Source of the DNA: Bursaphelenchus xylophilus
Taxonomy: Eukaryota; Nematoda; Chromadorea; Rhabditida; Aphelenchoididae
NCBI GenBank assembly: GCA_904066235.2
Contig: CAJFCV020000001.1
Coordinates: forward strand, 14,813,291-14,877,290
Length of the DNA: 64,000 nt
Reading direction: 5' to 3'
Part shown: positions 33,501-45,200 of the stretch, piece by piece
Layout of the letters: every line of letters starts with the position of its first letter
Numbering within the stretch: the stretch's first letter is position 1
Made by a program: the position numbers and the translations under genes
The notes under the pieces: model-generated
Seen by the model: only the letters and a program-made list of their open reading frames with translations
What the model was told of the DNA's origin: nothing
Database searches by the model: none

Positions 33501-34482
33501 TGCGGTTAGTTTGAGAAGTTGAGAGCTGATAGCTGGGTCGTCGGCAGACTGAAATTTAAAAAAAGTTACGTAGTTTTATCTTCCAAAATCTGAAAATTCT
33601 TTCGTTTTATGCGTTTTTATCAAGTTTCTGCTAAAATTCCGGCTTTTCAAGTTTTCGTGGTGGGACCAAAAATCAAAATTTTCAAGGTTTCTTCAAATTT
33701 TGCATTTAGATTCGGTTTAGACCGGATGTTTTTCGCTATGTTTAGGTTTATTTCTTACCAAAAAATTTGAAAAAATGAAAAGTTTTTTATAAATTTCCTT
33801 TATAAAAAACTCACGTCATGGATGACAGTTTCGGCTTCAGGGAACATAAATGCGTGATACAAGGCCTGAGCATGATACAGCTTGTATTCGGCGTGATCTC
33901 CGTATAATTCTGAGAGTTTTCCATAAGTCTCCGCGGCCATTAGATAGTCTTGGACTTGATAATAGCAATAGCCCAGGAGCGAAAGTCCTGCTCGACTCTG
34001 AAAAATGAACTTTGCAGAATTGTTTTCCGACATTTCAAAAACTTATTGGTTGTTATGCAAGCCGTTTTCTTTATTTTTTCGCAAATTTCCCGCAAAATTC
34101 CAGCTTTTCAGGTTTTCGTGGTGGGACCAAAAAAATACTCGGATTTTTTTCAAATTTTGTAGATACGTTCCGACTGGGTGGCATAGTAAATACTTAAAAT
34201 AAATTTGGAAAATTGGAAAATGTAAAAAAATAAAAATAAAAATGTTAAAAAAATTTTTCCATATATACCCCAAGTTTTAACAACCGCTTTGCATCGAATC
34301 TCGCTTCAAAATTTGCTTACATTTGGCAGTCGTTGCAACTCATATTGAAGAATCCTCATGGCGTCGGAAAATCTGTTGTCTCGGATCTAAAGTACCACCA
34401 ATTCGGATGCTATAAGGTATTTTCTTACCATCCCATAAATTGTACTGGTATACTCTCCATCTCTGATTGGGACAAACGCCAT
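30570..34482 (-). CDS. dyf-1: Intraflagellar transport protein IFT70 (TTC30/DYF-1)
   Basis: Exons in transcript order: 34482-34429, 34386-34321, 33997-33815, 33548-33221, 32999-32668, 32069-31807, 31480-31333, 31298-31239, 31125-30753 and 30700-30570. Ten exons, every phase consistent, 645 aa (family about 650-665). It is an IFT-B complex subunit for ciliary transport, linked in C. elegans to kinesin-2 function and tubulin modification. Recognised by IPDGE-like start IRDGEYTSTIYGMIRD, then AGLSLLGYCYYQVQDY, LTDMPPRSEEELDPVTLHNQ, QNPFPPETFANLLLLYCRYE, YYDLAADVLAENAHLTYKYL and NLVIGTLYCAKGNYEFGITR. The body is TPR-type helix pairs throughout. It lies 241 bp after the homeobox stop on the same strand, which may mean an operon. 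Introns 5 and 6 hold a 508-bp foldback and a Tc1-type mini-element. Confidence 0.96.
31521..31730. mobile_element. Tc1/mariner-type mini-element in IFT70 intron 6
   Basis: CAGTGGGGGAC at the left and its inverse at the right, TA on both sides, arms containing CCATTTTGCATCCGGGA. It starts 40 bp from the acceptor of exon 7. Confidence 0.85.
32131..32638. repeat. 508-bp foldback in IFT70 intron 5
   Basis: AACGTTGATTTATGTCAGGA on the left returns inverted near 32638. The arms include ACCCTTTGCAAGTCATTTTC, a copy of the GGTTTTCGTCATGGGACC repeat, and inverted ATATTCTATACAGCC. It fills nearly the whole 598-bp intron. Confidence 0.85.
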
Positions 34483-34718
34483 TTTACTTTATAGAATTTT
34501 GGACAAAAATACGAAAATTTTTGCGATTTTTCGGTTTTTTCTCACAAATTTTAGTTGTCATAGCAACGAAAATGCCACTCTCTATGAGAATAAATGTGTA
34601 TGAATTGCAAATTTAGCAAAAAAGTTTGAATTTATACAAGTTTATTTAAATTAATAGTTAAAAATTACAAATACAAGTGAATTCCGATGGCCGTTACCCT
34701 CTCCGATCATTGAAATCA

Positions 34719-34724
34719 TTTATT
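34719..34724 (-). terminator. AATAAA overlapping the homeobox stop codon
   Basis: The minus strand reads AATTAATAAATG, so the stop TAA and AATAAA overlap. The next ATG (IFT70) is 241 nt on. Confidence 0.5.
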
Positions 34725-35573
34725 AATTATTTTCGCCCGCGGCGATTTCCTCGTTTTCCGTGAAATCCACTTTTTTGTGCTTGGTTCGACGATTTTGAAA
34801 CCAGACTTTGACCTGAAAGCGAAGGGATAAAAAGTTTAGCGAACTCGAAAGTGTGCATTGGTGGTTCAGTGGTAGAATGCTCGCCTGCCACGCGGGCGAC
34901 CCGGGTTCGATTCCCGGCCAATGCAATTCCCTTTTTCGCGTTTTTCAATTCAAATTATTGTAGTTTTAGTATTTTTAATCGTTGAAAAATATAATTACTA
35001 TAGTATTTATTCATTCTACACAACGCACAATTTTTATTTTTATCCGCTTTTTTGAGAAAAATTGCTATTTTAATAGAAAAAACCCAATTTTTTACACTTT
35101 TCCTCAAAAAAATCGCTTATTGCCTTTAGGAAAACCTTGAAATTTAACCGAAAAGTAATCCTACTTGTGTTTCATTGAGCCCCAACTTGTTTGCAATAGT
35201 TTTTCGCTCCACACTTGACACATAGTGACTCAATTTGAACGCTTCTTCCAAGGCATCCAGCTGATATTGCGTAAACGAAGTGCGAGTTCGTTTGTTTTTG
35301 TTCATCTGCTTGAAGATCACTTTGCAAATACTGTCTGAAAATTGAAAAATTTTTCACATTTATTTGATCCACTGTACTGGGGCCTGTTTTTTGTAGCTTA
35401 CTAATATCGTTGGCCTCATTTTTTTCATCAAACGTGTCGACCCGTTGATTGGACAAACGCGGGTAAATCACATCGAAAAACGACATGGTCTGACATATAG
35501 GGCCAGTGGATTTGGCGGATGAGGTTGTTGCAGGGGCCTCCAAAAGGTCGGCGATCCCAAATTTGGCCGTCAT
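34723..35573 (-). CDS. Homeobox protein, NK-like (Vax/Emx-like), with eh1 motif
   Basis: Exons: 35573-35402, 35334-35165 and 34812-34723, phases exact, 143 aa. The homeodomain covers about residues 71-130: KRTRTSFTQYQLDALEEAF, helix 2 ERKTIANKLG, and helix 3 TQVKVWFQNRRTKHKK with Trp48, Phe49, Gln50, Asn51 and Arg53 in place. A Q50 helix 3 of VKVWFQNRRTK type places it among ANTP/NK-like homeodomains, most like Vax or Emx from memory; the exact class is uncertain. FGIADLLE at residues 5-12 fits the eh1 motif (F-x-I-x-x-L/I-L) that binds Groucho co-repressors, so a DNA-binding repressor is likely. Introns split the homeodomain after residue 44, a common site in this class. The ATG lies 14 nt after a TTTCAG acceptor, and a leader splice site is likely. 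A tRNA gene sits in intron 2 on the other strand. Confidence 0.88.
34855..34925 (+). tRNA. tRNA-Gly (GCC)
   Basis: Complete 71-nt cloverleaf: acceptor stem GCATTGG/CCAATGC plus discriminator A, D arm GTTCAGTGGTAGAAT (A-box), anticodon stem CTCGC/GCGGG around CTGCCAC (anticodon GCC), T arm CCCGGGTTCGATTCCCGG (B-box). No mismatches seen in the acceptor or T stem. It lies in intron 2 of the homeobox gene, antisense to it. Confidence 0.96.
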
Positions 35574-35629
35574 TGCAAGGAGTTGCGCTGAAACAAAGCG
35601 TAAACTTACAGTTAGTAAAGCAAATCTTT

Positions 35630-35930
35630 TACAAAGAATCGGCAAATATTATAGGTGCAACCCGTTTTATAAACGAAACATATATCACTTGAAAGAGCAT
35701 TAAAAATAGTGTACAAAAACTAGCTGCCTAATTTACCTTACGGCACAGATACGACCGCTTTATGAAAGGGGTTATCAATGTTATTCTAAAATCTGTGTTT
35801 TGGCTATAACTTTGTCCAAAGTGAAATTAGGAAGCTAATTTTTTTGCTCTATCTATTATTTTTAATGCTCTTTCAAATGATATAGCTTTCGTTAAGAAAC
35901 AGGTTGCAACTATTCGCCAATCCCTTGTTA
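35630..35930. repeat. ~300-bp foldback upstream of the homeobox gene
   Basis: AATGCTCTTTCAAATGATAT on the right is the inverse of the left arm. Both arms also contain GCTGCCTAATTT-like and GGTTGCAAC-like segments. It lies about 60 bp before the proposed ATG, so it may be in or next to the promoter. Confidence 0.7.
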
Positions 35931-36057
35931 GACAAGGAAAATTATGCCCTCGGAAAAATCAGAAATCAGAGTAATGGGCCTTTCCGATTTCGTCCGATTG
36001 CCAAAAATTCGACGTAACAGAAAAACCGGATTATTTTTTATGATTATCAGCAAGCTT

Positions 36058-36471
36058 TTACAAAAAATACAGCATCGCTAAGCCCCAAAAAACTCTACCG
36101 TAACCCCCTTTGCTCATCTTCTTGCTATTAGCGCACTTTGTTCGCCCTAATAATCCAACTTGGCCAAGGGGGGGGGGCGCTAAATCCACTTGTTTTGGGC
36201 AGGGATGAGCCTTTAAGTGGATCGAATTCCAATAACTCAAACAATCCGGCCCATAAGATCCGATTTCTCTCGGCCCTCTCTTCGCTTTCCATTGTCTTTT
36301 CTCGGCCGTCTCTTCGTTGTGCGGACTCTCTCGTCGAGTTGCTGACCGGAAATCCTCCGTCATGGAGTTGTTTCCACAGATTGAGCATTTTAGGGACAAA
36401 ACATTTGGGCCAAAAAGAGGGTTAAGTGCTCTGTTGGATACGGTAATTGTAGGGATTTCATCGATTGGCAA
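36058..36471 (-). other. Unexplained 137-codon open frame (probably not a gene)
   Basis: Longest frame between the homeobox and LRRK genes. It contains CxxC (LKCSICGNN) and charged stretches but has no recognised domain and no supporting splice sites. The surrounding 36480-36840 holds several AAATTTGGCC motifs in unique AT-rich DNA and nothing else I can name. Confidence 0.2.
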
Positions 36472-36907
36472 CTAGAATGGGCTAAAGCGGCCCTGCGATG
36501 CGAAATCACGTTGGAAACGTTGAAATATGGGCTAAATCTTATGAATTGTGGTACGTGGCAAAATTTGGCCAACTTGAAAAACCGTGGCCAAATCAAACAA
36601 GGCCAGGTTGCCCAATTCTCTATGATGACTAAATTTGGCCATAATTTTTACGAGTTGACCACATTTAATATAAGCTTATCCAAATTGGCCAGAATTTTTT
36701 CAATTTGTAATTTCTCCAAGTTAACGAATTATCAAGCAATATTATTTATTTCTTATCACGAGATCATCAAAACAAAATCAGTTTACATGAAAGAGAAAAA
36801 ATGCCGGACGGAATAATTGCCAAAGAAAACAAGTGTGCTAGCTGCTCTAGACCCGCATGAATATGTATTTGTAGACTAATATGACAAATAAAAAAATCAA
36901 AATTGAG

Positions 36908-37440
36908 TTAGCATTTTCACAAAGTGCATGGACATTTGCTCTCTTTCGCACAGTGCATTTCGAACTTTTTCCCACGCTTGTCGCCAACGCACAGTGCATT
37001 TTCTCTTTTCGCACAGTGCACTTCTTTCCTTCGCACAGTGCATTTTGAACTTTTCCCATGCTTGTCGCCAACGCACAGTGCATTTTCTCTTTTCGCACAG
37101 TGCACTTCTTTCCTTCGCACAGTGCATTTTGAACTTTTCCCATGCTTGTCGCCAACGCACAGTGCATTTTCACTTTTCGCACAGTGCGTTTTGAACTTTT
37201 TCCCACGTTTGTCGCCAACGCACAGTGCATTTTTTCTTTCGCACAGTGCAAACCTCAAAAAACAAAAAGCCGCACTGTGCAAATTCCTGGCGCAGCGACG
37301 TAGTTGAAACTTTCGTATATCGCAGCGACATTTTGATGCACAGTGCGAAAACCAAGAAAATGTGAAATCCATGGTGCAAAAAAAAAGGGGGGACGGCTTT
37401 ATGCACGGTGCGGGTCGTGAAAACATATCCACGCACTTTA
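36908..37440. mobile_element. GCAC-N-GTGC array element with imperfect inverted ends
   Basis: Starts GTTAGCATTTTCACAAAGTG and ends with the approximate inverse (CGCACTTTATGAAAATACTA). The inside has about 18 motifs in units of ~86 bp containing CTTGTCGCCAACGCACAGTG. A close relative in inverted orientation lies at 51640-51970 in the LRRK gene and has the same end (GTGAAAATGCTAAC). Confidence 0.75.
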
Positions 37441-37468
37441 TGAAAATACTAGAATATCTACAGTAAGC

Positions 37469-40400
37469 TTAACCCCAATTTTCGCCTTGCCATACAATGG
37501 CAAAGTTTGTATTGTGATTGTTTTCCTCTGCGGAGGCCTCAGGAACATTCTCATTCACATTCGGAGCCAGGCGTTTGATGAGGTTTCTGAAAACAATGGA
37601 TTCAAATTTGGAAAAAGAACGGTATGTTAACAGGGGAAGTGCTCCAAGTGCGACGCTCAGATTTTGATGAAAATTAGTACTAATTTCGAATAATTCGGAG
37701 TTGGACGATCGAATTTTTTGAATTTAATCGCGAATACTCGAGTTGAAGGTTTTCGATGGTACACGTCAAAACAATTCTTTCAGAAAATTGAAAAAACAAG
37801 GAATCTCGGATCATTGATTTTTTGCGAAGTGCCACAGAATTATCGAGCCTGAAAAATTGTTTTCCTCTTCGAAAAAACATTTTTCTCGAAATTCTCTGGG
37901 AAAGTTTTCTTTTGTGACTCGATAATTCAGCGACATTTCGTCAAAAATCAATGATCCGAGGTTCTTTGTTTTTTCACTTTTATTTTGACGTGTGGTACTG
38001 CTTTCAAATCAAAAAAATAATAATAAGATTTTCGAAATCAGCACCATCAATTATTCTAATTTCGACACTTGCATCGAAGAAAAATAATACTTTTCGGTTT
38101 CCCCAATCGTCCTAGTTCCCTTGTGAGTACGCTCAGACGCACCTATACTTTTTGCCGATCGTCACAAAGAAGTTTTGCTGATCCATTTTCTGGAACTCCT
38201 CATGTTTCATCCATCCCAGAGTCGTCGGTGCCAGGATCGTCTCCACCGCCCATTCGTAGGTTCTGAAGGAGGTGAGGGGGGTCAGGTCTTGTGCTTCCAG
38301 GATAATAAGTACTCCATTTTGAGTGCCGACAAGTAAATTCTCGGCGGCTTGAGTTGGCTGACATTCCATGGCGGTCACCTTGCATCGCTGGCTCTGTTCT
38401 TCGTCGAACATCGAGCTGAGGCTCTCGGAGACCGGTAGGATTCGCGAGCAATCCAGGGTGCGCCGTACTGTGCCGTTCTCCCATTGGAAGACACGGCCGT
38501 CGTTTTCGAGCGCGCTGAACACCGCATTTCGTTGTCTGCAGCTGGGAATCAGGAACTTGACTCTGGGCGCGGTGGGGGTTTCATTGCCACTGGCGTTTGG
38601 ATGATGTGAGGATGCGGAATACAATAATCGACTGGTCGATTTCACCACATAATGCGTTACAATTCTCGCATCATCGTGGGCGGTCCAGATCTGCCAGTCG
38701 GAGGAGTTTTGGAGCAAGATGGCCGTGTGCAGGATCTCATCCGACTTTATGGTGCACAAATGTTGTGGTAGGGTGCCCGGACACGCACACAAAAGGACAT
38801 GTTGGGGCAGACAAATGAGGACCGAGCTGTTTATTGGGCAGTATTTTATGGACCGAATCGTCGAGATTTTGGTCAGCGACGGATCAATCGAATCGATTTG
38901 AAAGCTGGCCTGTTCCGAGTAACTTTTCGGCGAGTATACGGTAATATCGCCGCTGGCATTCCCGATCCAGACGAAGCGGCCCACCTCGGCGAGGGCGGTG
39001 ACTTGTTTGCTGCGGAACGGGCCAATTGTCTCGTTCTCGATGAACCCGAACTGGTTCAGCGACATCACCGTGCAGTCGCCGTCCTCCTTCGCCAACCACA
39101 GCTGCACGGTGCACTCGTCGGTGGCGGAGATCAGCGTGCAGAGGGTGGTCATTTCGTGGTCCTGGAGGGTGGCGACGTCGGCCAGGTGCGTGAATTCGGG
39201 TGCGGTTGTGATGGTGACCAGGTCCGACGATGAAGGGCGAGCGGCCGAGTCGTCCGCCCAACACGTGACCATCAAATCGAGGACGTTGGACGGGCAGAGA
39301 ATGTCCTTTTCGTTGAGCATGGGCCGCTGCCCCTCGAAGATGCAGTCCTTCATCTGCTCGTGGCCGTCGTAGGGATGGTGGAGGGTGATCAGTTCGTAGA
39401 CGAACATCCCGAACGAGTAGCAGTCCACCTTCTCCGTGTACTCGAATTCGCCGTTGAATTTGAGGATCTCCGGCGCCATGAAGCCTTCGGTGCCGCCGTA
39501 GCCCTTGCACACGTCCAGCGGGTAGCTGAAGCGGCTGATTCCGTAGTCTCCGAGCTTCACATGCACGTTGTTGGGGGAGATTTTTTGCCGAGGCAACGGG
39601 AATCGCCAGACCAGAACGTTTTCGGCCTTCAGGTCGCGGTAGATGATGTGATTCGAGTGCAGGAACTCCAAGGCTTTCGAGATTTGCGCACAAGTCAATT
39701 GCAGAGTCTCCGGCGCCAATCTGACGTCACTTTTTCGGTATTTCCCGAGGAGTTGGTCGAGCGCACCGTGCGGTGCCAGCTCCATTAATAAAGTGATCGG
39801 AGGTCGGGAGAAGCCGACCAGAAGCGTGATATGGGGGTGCTGGAGATCGCAGAGCATGTTCAGCTCTTGTCGCGCGACATAATAAAATTTGGCGACCGAT
39901 TCGAGGCGATCCGCTTGGTTCGAGGGGACCCGGAGCCGTTGGTTTGGGTCGTCGGAGGTCGGTTCGAGGATTTTTAGGGCAACTTCTTCGAAAACTTCAC
40001 TCTGAAAATAAAATAAACAGTGAAAAAAATTCAAAGCTAAACTTTTATAGAGCTTTTAAAAAAAAATCAAACTTCCCGCGATTTTTTGGCATTCCGTTTC
40101 AAAACTCATCAAAAATTCAATCCAAAATATCCTAATTATCCCCACTTACATAATTCGACTTCACAAAGCCCGAATACACCGAGCCGAACGCGCCTTGGCC
40201 CAGCAATTTGCCTCTTTTCACCGCCGACACCTCATGTACAATGTCCGGATTCAGGTCGACGAAGCAAACGTCGGGCGCCAGTTTCTCCAGATCACAGCGG
40301 CCATGCAATGGACAGTCGATGTGGGTTGGGGCGGCGGGCCGAAGATGTTTGGCCAAGTCGAACTGGGCGTTCTTTTCGTCGTAGACGGCGAGAATGCATT

Positions 40401-42204
40401 CTTCCACCGAAAACAGATGAATTGGTGTTTTTTCTTCGGGGTCCGAGGTCTTGCGGTCTCTGAAATTAATCAACAATCAATTTGAAAGATATTTAAAATA
40501 ATGATGTATTGATTTTTCGATATAATTTTGAAAAATTCCCCTTGAAATCAGCAAAGCCGCACCTTCTCCATTGCTTTTCCGCCATGGATTGAGCGCTCGC
40601 GCATTCCGCACACGGAATCAGGCGATCCACCAAAAGCTGACCATCCGACGAATGAACGAATCGAGTGCCCAACGATGGAAACCAATCCTCCAGAAGGTCG
40701 TCAATGATTTCGACGAGAGAGGCCAAGAATTTGGTGGCCTGTTTTGGACAAGTCTTTATCGAATAATCAACGCCTTTCCAATTCAAATCCACCTGAAATT
40801 GAGCGAATCATTTTTACATTGGGGGACATGATCCAGTGGCAAAAAACGTACCATTTTGCATACGGGAAGTATCAAAAATGTGGCAAAATGCTTCCCTTTC
40901 CAAGTTAAAAAACTCCGATTTCAAAAGCGCGCTCGCTCTTCTTGTGAGGGAAAGGGCGCGCCCTTCAAAACAAAGTTTTTTCTCTTGGAGAGGGAAGCAT
41001 TTTGCCACATTTTTGATGCTTCCCGGATGCAAAATGGTACGTTTTTTGCCACTGGATCAGGTCACTGTATATCTGAAAATCGTTGCACAGTGCAGCAAAA
41101 AATAAAAAAATCCGTTCGCACAGTGCGAAATCAATTTTTGAAGATTGCACTGTGCAGAAGGAAAAGGACTTTTTTTTGCACAGTGCAAAAAATTAAAAAC
41201 TGAAGAACTGGGTTTCATGTTGGGTTTGCCGGCGACAAAAATTATTTTTTGCACCGTGCAAACTTTTTTATTTTTGCACTGTGCTGAATCTAAACTTTGT
41301 CGCACGGTTCAAATTTGAAGCATAAAATTTTTTGCACACTGCGAATTTTTGAATTTCGCACCGTGCAGATTTTTGATTTTTCGCACGGTGCAAATTTTTT
41401 TTATTTTTGCACTGTGCACAAATCAAATTTTAATCAAAAACTTTTTTGCACAGTGCAAATTTTTTGAATTTCGCACTGTGCAAATTTTTGATTTTCTTGC
41501 ACCGTGCAAATTTTCATATTTTTGCACAGTGCAAAAAAATTTTTTGGATGTTCAAACTCAAAAAACTCTTACTTTATAAAACGGGACCAGTAATTCGAGT
41601 AAAAAATCGCTTTCCAGGTTCACCTTTCTCCAGATCCCATCCTCGCCCCGGGCCTTCAACGCCGAAACCGAGTAATTTGTGTCGCGAACATTGGCCAACG
41701 GCAAAAATTGCTTGATGGACATCAAGAACTGGCCAAAAAAGTTGGTCTCAACACCAGTTTGCCAGAGCAAGAAGTCGAATCCTCCGCGATTTTCCCCGCC
41801 TTTATCCGTATTCAGCGCGTCCATTATGTCGGCGTACAGAGCGCATTCATTCGGGAGGGAGAGGCTGAGGGATTCGTCGTTGAGGACGAAAAGTCCGCTG
41901 ATAATTTGGGCAAGCTTGTCGTCATTGAGGAGGCGGGTTGTGAGACGGGGCCAAAATCCGGGCGGGATATATTGTAGTAGGTAGAGACGGCGATAAACGT
42001 CCTAAAATATGAGAAAATGAAATTTTTTTGACAAAAAAATTTTCCAGATTAAAAAAAAAATTTTTTTACCAAACAAAAATCCAAAATTTCACTTGAAATT
42101 AGATCAAAATTTCAGAAAAAAATTAAAAAAAAATTTTTTTTTCATAAAAAATTTTTGCCAGATTTTAAAAAAAAATCCAAAAATTCACTCGAAATTAGAT
42201 CAAA

Positions 42205-42237
<33 letters not shown>

Positions 42238-45200
42238 AAAAAATTTTTTTTTTTCCAACTTACGGTTTGAGTAGTTTCGATTTTCATTTCGCCAAAACTT
42301 TTCAAATCCTCCGTTTTTTCATCCACCGACGCCGTGGACGAGGCGATTCGACTGGAAGCGGCTGCTTTATAGCCCAACTGTCTCGTCAATCGGCCATGCA
42401 CGGTGCGGGCCGAATTTTTGGGAGACAAAAATTCGATCGCACTGTTCGCCATGCTGCTGCTCAGGCTGGTCTTCATCAGAAATTTGTCGATTTTGGCGCG
42501 GATTTTGACTTTTGCGCCCGGATAATCGGCCCGTAGCAGGTACTCGTCGGGCAAAAGCGGGGAGACCAGCAGCTGCCTGGGGGAATAGGGCAACGCCAGC
42601 TCGAATTTGGCCAACAACGGGAGCAGGCAGTGGCGAAGGAGGCCGGATTTCATCGAAAATTTGATGCGCCGTTCCGCCAGATTCGCTTTCAGTTGGTGGA
42701 AGAGTTCGGAGGTGGAGAGGATCGCATTTCCGGCCGGATTTATCGATGCCGTGCTTGTTGTGGACTTCTGCGACGGCGCCACGAACGCCATTCGGAGGAC
42801 GGTGTAGAGCCAGGGAGGGTCGATGAAGACGTAGTCGCGGAGTTGGGTGTCGTCGAAAGCGACGATCACTCCGTTCTCGTGCAGGAATTGAATCGCTTGA
42901 CGGAATTCGGTCTTGTCGCGGAATAATCGGCGGGTGATCGCTAAAAACGCATCAGTTGACAAATGTTTCCAACGTGATTATAGTGCAAGAGAACTTCAAA
43001 TAAAAATCGCTGGGATGATTAGGGGAAAAGACGATTGGGGAAACCGAAAAGTATTACTTTTCTTCGATGCAAGTGTCGAAATTAGGCTAATCGAGGGTGC
43101 TGATTTCGAAAATGGCACTCATTTTTTTTTATCTTAACTTTTTTCCTTAGGTAGTACTGTAAAGCAGTAATTTTGTGAATGTTTTTCATGAATACTCTGA
43201 TGGGTTTCGATGGTGTTGCTTTCAACTCACAGGGGAAGTACCCCAAGTGCGACGCTCAGATTTTGATGAAACCCGGCACAAATTTAGAATATTTTTTTCT
43301 AAGATATATGCGAGAATCCTAGCTCGCGCTTTGCAGAAACAACCGAGATTTTTAGATCGAAAGTCGGCGAAAATTTATGACTTTTTGCCGAATTTCCGCT
43401 CGAAAAGTTTCATGCCTATTTCTACCGTAAAGGATAAAGTTTCTACAAAAAATCAAATTTTTCCGCACGAAACTGACAAAGTTATAGCCAAAAAGCGTTT
43501 TTCTCTCTGACCGCTCTCCACGTTTAGCGTGCTCTCTCGGCGGCATAAATCGTCCGATATCTCGGCGGCGCCTGCAAAGCGCGAGCTAAAACTTTCAGGA
43601 ATTGATATTTAGTCTATCCCAGACGTGTGGGCAAAATTTAAAGAAAATCTGAGCGTCGCACTTGGGGTACTTCCCTCGTCAGAAAAAATAATAAGATTAT
43701 CGAACTCAGCACCATCGAAACCCCCGAAATGGAGTATTTGTGAAGAAAATTCAAAAAATTACTACTTTACAGTATACTGTACTGCAGTACTAGTCCGTTC
43801 GTAAAGTCGCTGGAATGATTTCGGCGACGTGCACTGTGCAAAAAAAACTCAGGGTGCGGGCGACAGCCCGAAAAAGCCTATTGCACTGTGCAAAAGGCCA
43901 AAAATTGCACAGTGCAAACTGAACTTTCGGTTTCGCGGAGTGCATGTCGCCGAAAACATTCCAGCGACTTTACGAACGGACTAGTACTACCTTAGGAAAA
44001 AAGAAAAGATCGAAAAATGAATGTCATTTTCGAAATCAGCACCATCGACAACTCCTAAATCGAGTATTTGTGAAAAAAAATTTTTAAAAATCCTAAAAAA
44101 AATGAATGTCATTTTCGAAATCAGCATCCTCGATTATCCTAATTTCACACTTGCATCGAAGAAAAATAATACTTTCCGGTTTCCCCAATCGTCCAACTCC
44201 GGAAAAAATACGCGTGCACTGTGCGGGAAAATAATTTTGTCGCCAGCGATTCTTTCATTTTCTTCCTCAAAATCCATTTTGCACAGTGCAGTCTCCAAAA
44301 CTTTTTTTTTCGCACCGCACGTCAAATTGAGGAGTCCGGCGACCGGAATAGACTCTTCGCTATCGGTTTTTTACACTTCGTCTTGATTTCCAGAGAAAAA
44401 GAGAAAAAAGACGCGCAAAAGCGTACTCTCTCGCCCCAAAAATTCCCCATTTCTTCCGCGACAAAACGTTTTTCCGCGTCTTTTTTTTGGCAAATTGCCA
44501 ACCAATTCACCGGACTGTTTTAGCTTACTGCACGGTGCAAAAATCTCAGCCGCGAAATTACCTGCATGTTTTTCGTTATTTTGCGGGCCAATTGAGACCA
44601 ATGAAGCGGTCGATTGACTGCCGGAAATTCGACTGTTTTTGAACTCGTCGCACACTCGGGTCCATAAGGAATCGATTTTAATTATGGGTTCTTCCGCGCG
44701 TCCGCGATATTCGTCTGTCATGGATACCAACAACTTCTCAAGGTACAAAAATGACGATGGGACTTTTTCTTCGAGCAGTTTCTGTCGCCGACCAGAGGTT
44801 TTGATCTGAAAATTTTGATTATTTTAGTTTTTTTAGATGGAAAATGAAGCGGCAAGGTTTCCATAAACTTTGGCTCAGATTTAGAGAAATATTTTCAGAA
44901 ATAAAGAATATTTTTAGGTCGAAAGTCGGCAAAAAAAATTGTTTAAAAAAATTTGAATTTTTCGAAAAAAATATTTTCAAAAATAGAAAAATAAAAAAAA
45001 TCAAAAAATAAATAAATAAAAAGATCAAAAAAATAAAAAAAAAATCTAAAATAGAAACAAAAAAAAAATAAATAATAAAATAAAAAAAAAAATAAAAAAA
45101 TAGGATCAATTAGAAGCGTCATTATTTCCCAAAATTCAAAAAAATGGCCAAAAATTTTTTATTTTTTTTTTCAAATTTTCCCAAAAATCGCTAAAAACCT

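Larger units (their letters stand above)
43015..44200. mobile_element. Nested foldback: ATTGGGGAAACCG arms with two inserts
   Basis: The left arm (GACGATTGGGGAAACCGAAA, then TTCGATGCAAGTGTCGAAAT) and the right arm (ending GGTTTCCCCAATCGTCC, 44174-44193) are inverted. Between them lie two other elements, 43228-43682 and 43791-43984. It is in the LRRK intron between exons 44562 and 42940. Confidence 0.75.

Noticed and set aside
36847..37436. Long open frames on both strands with repeated Cys/His peptides (HCAK, CTVRK, HSAKK types), also at 6584-7174, 12044-12415, 15134-15670, 41349-41715, 51446-51995 and 53030-53380
   Set aside because: They are translations of the GCAC-N-GTGC motif arrays. 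They are open in several frames at once, on both strands, and the peptide repeats follow the DNA repeat.
38884..39693. 269-aa frame antisense or out of frame within the LRRK kinase exon, and similar frames at 45213-45815
   Set aside because: Shadows of a G+C-rich coding exon; Arg/His-rich composition typical of wrong-frame reading.
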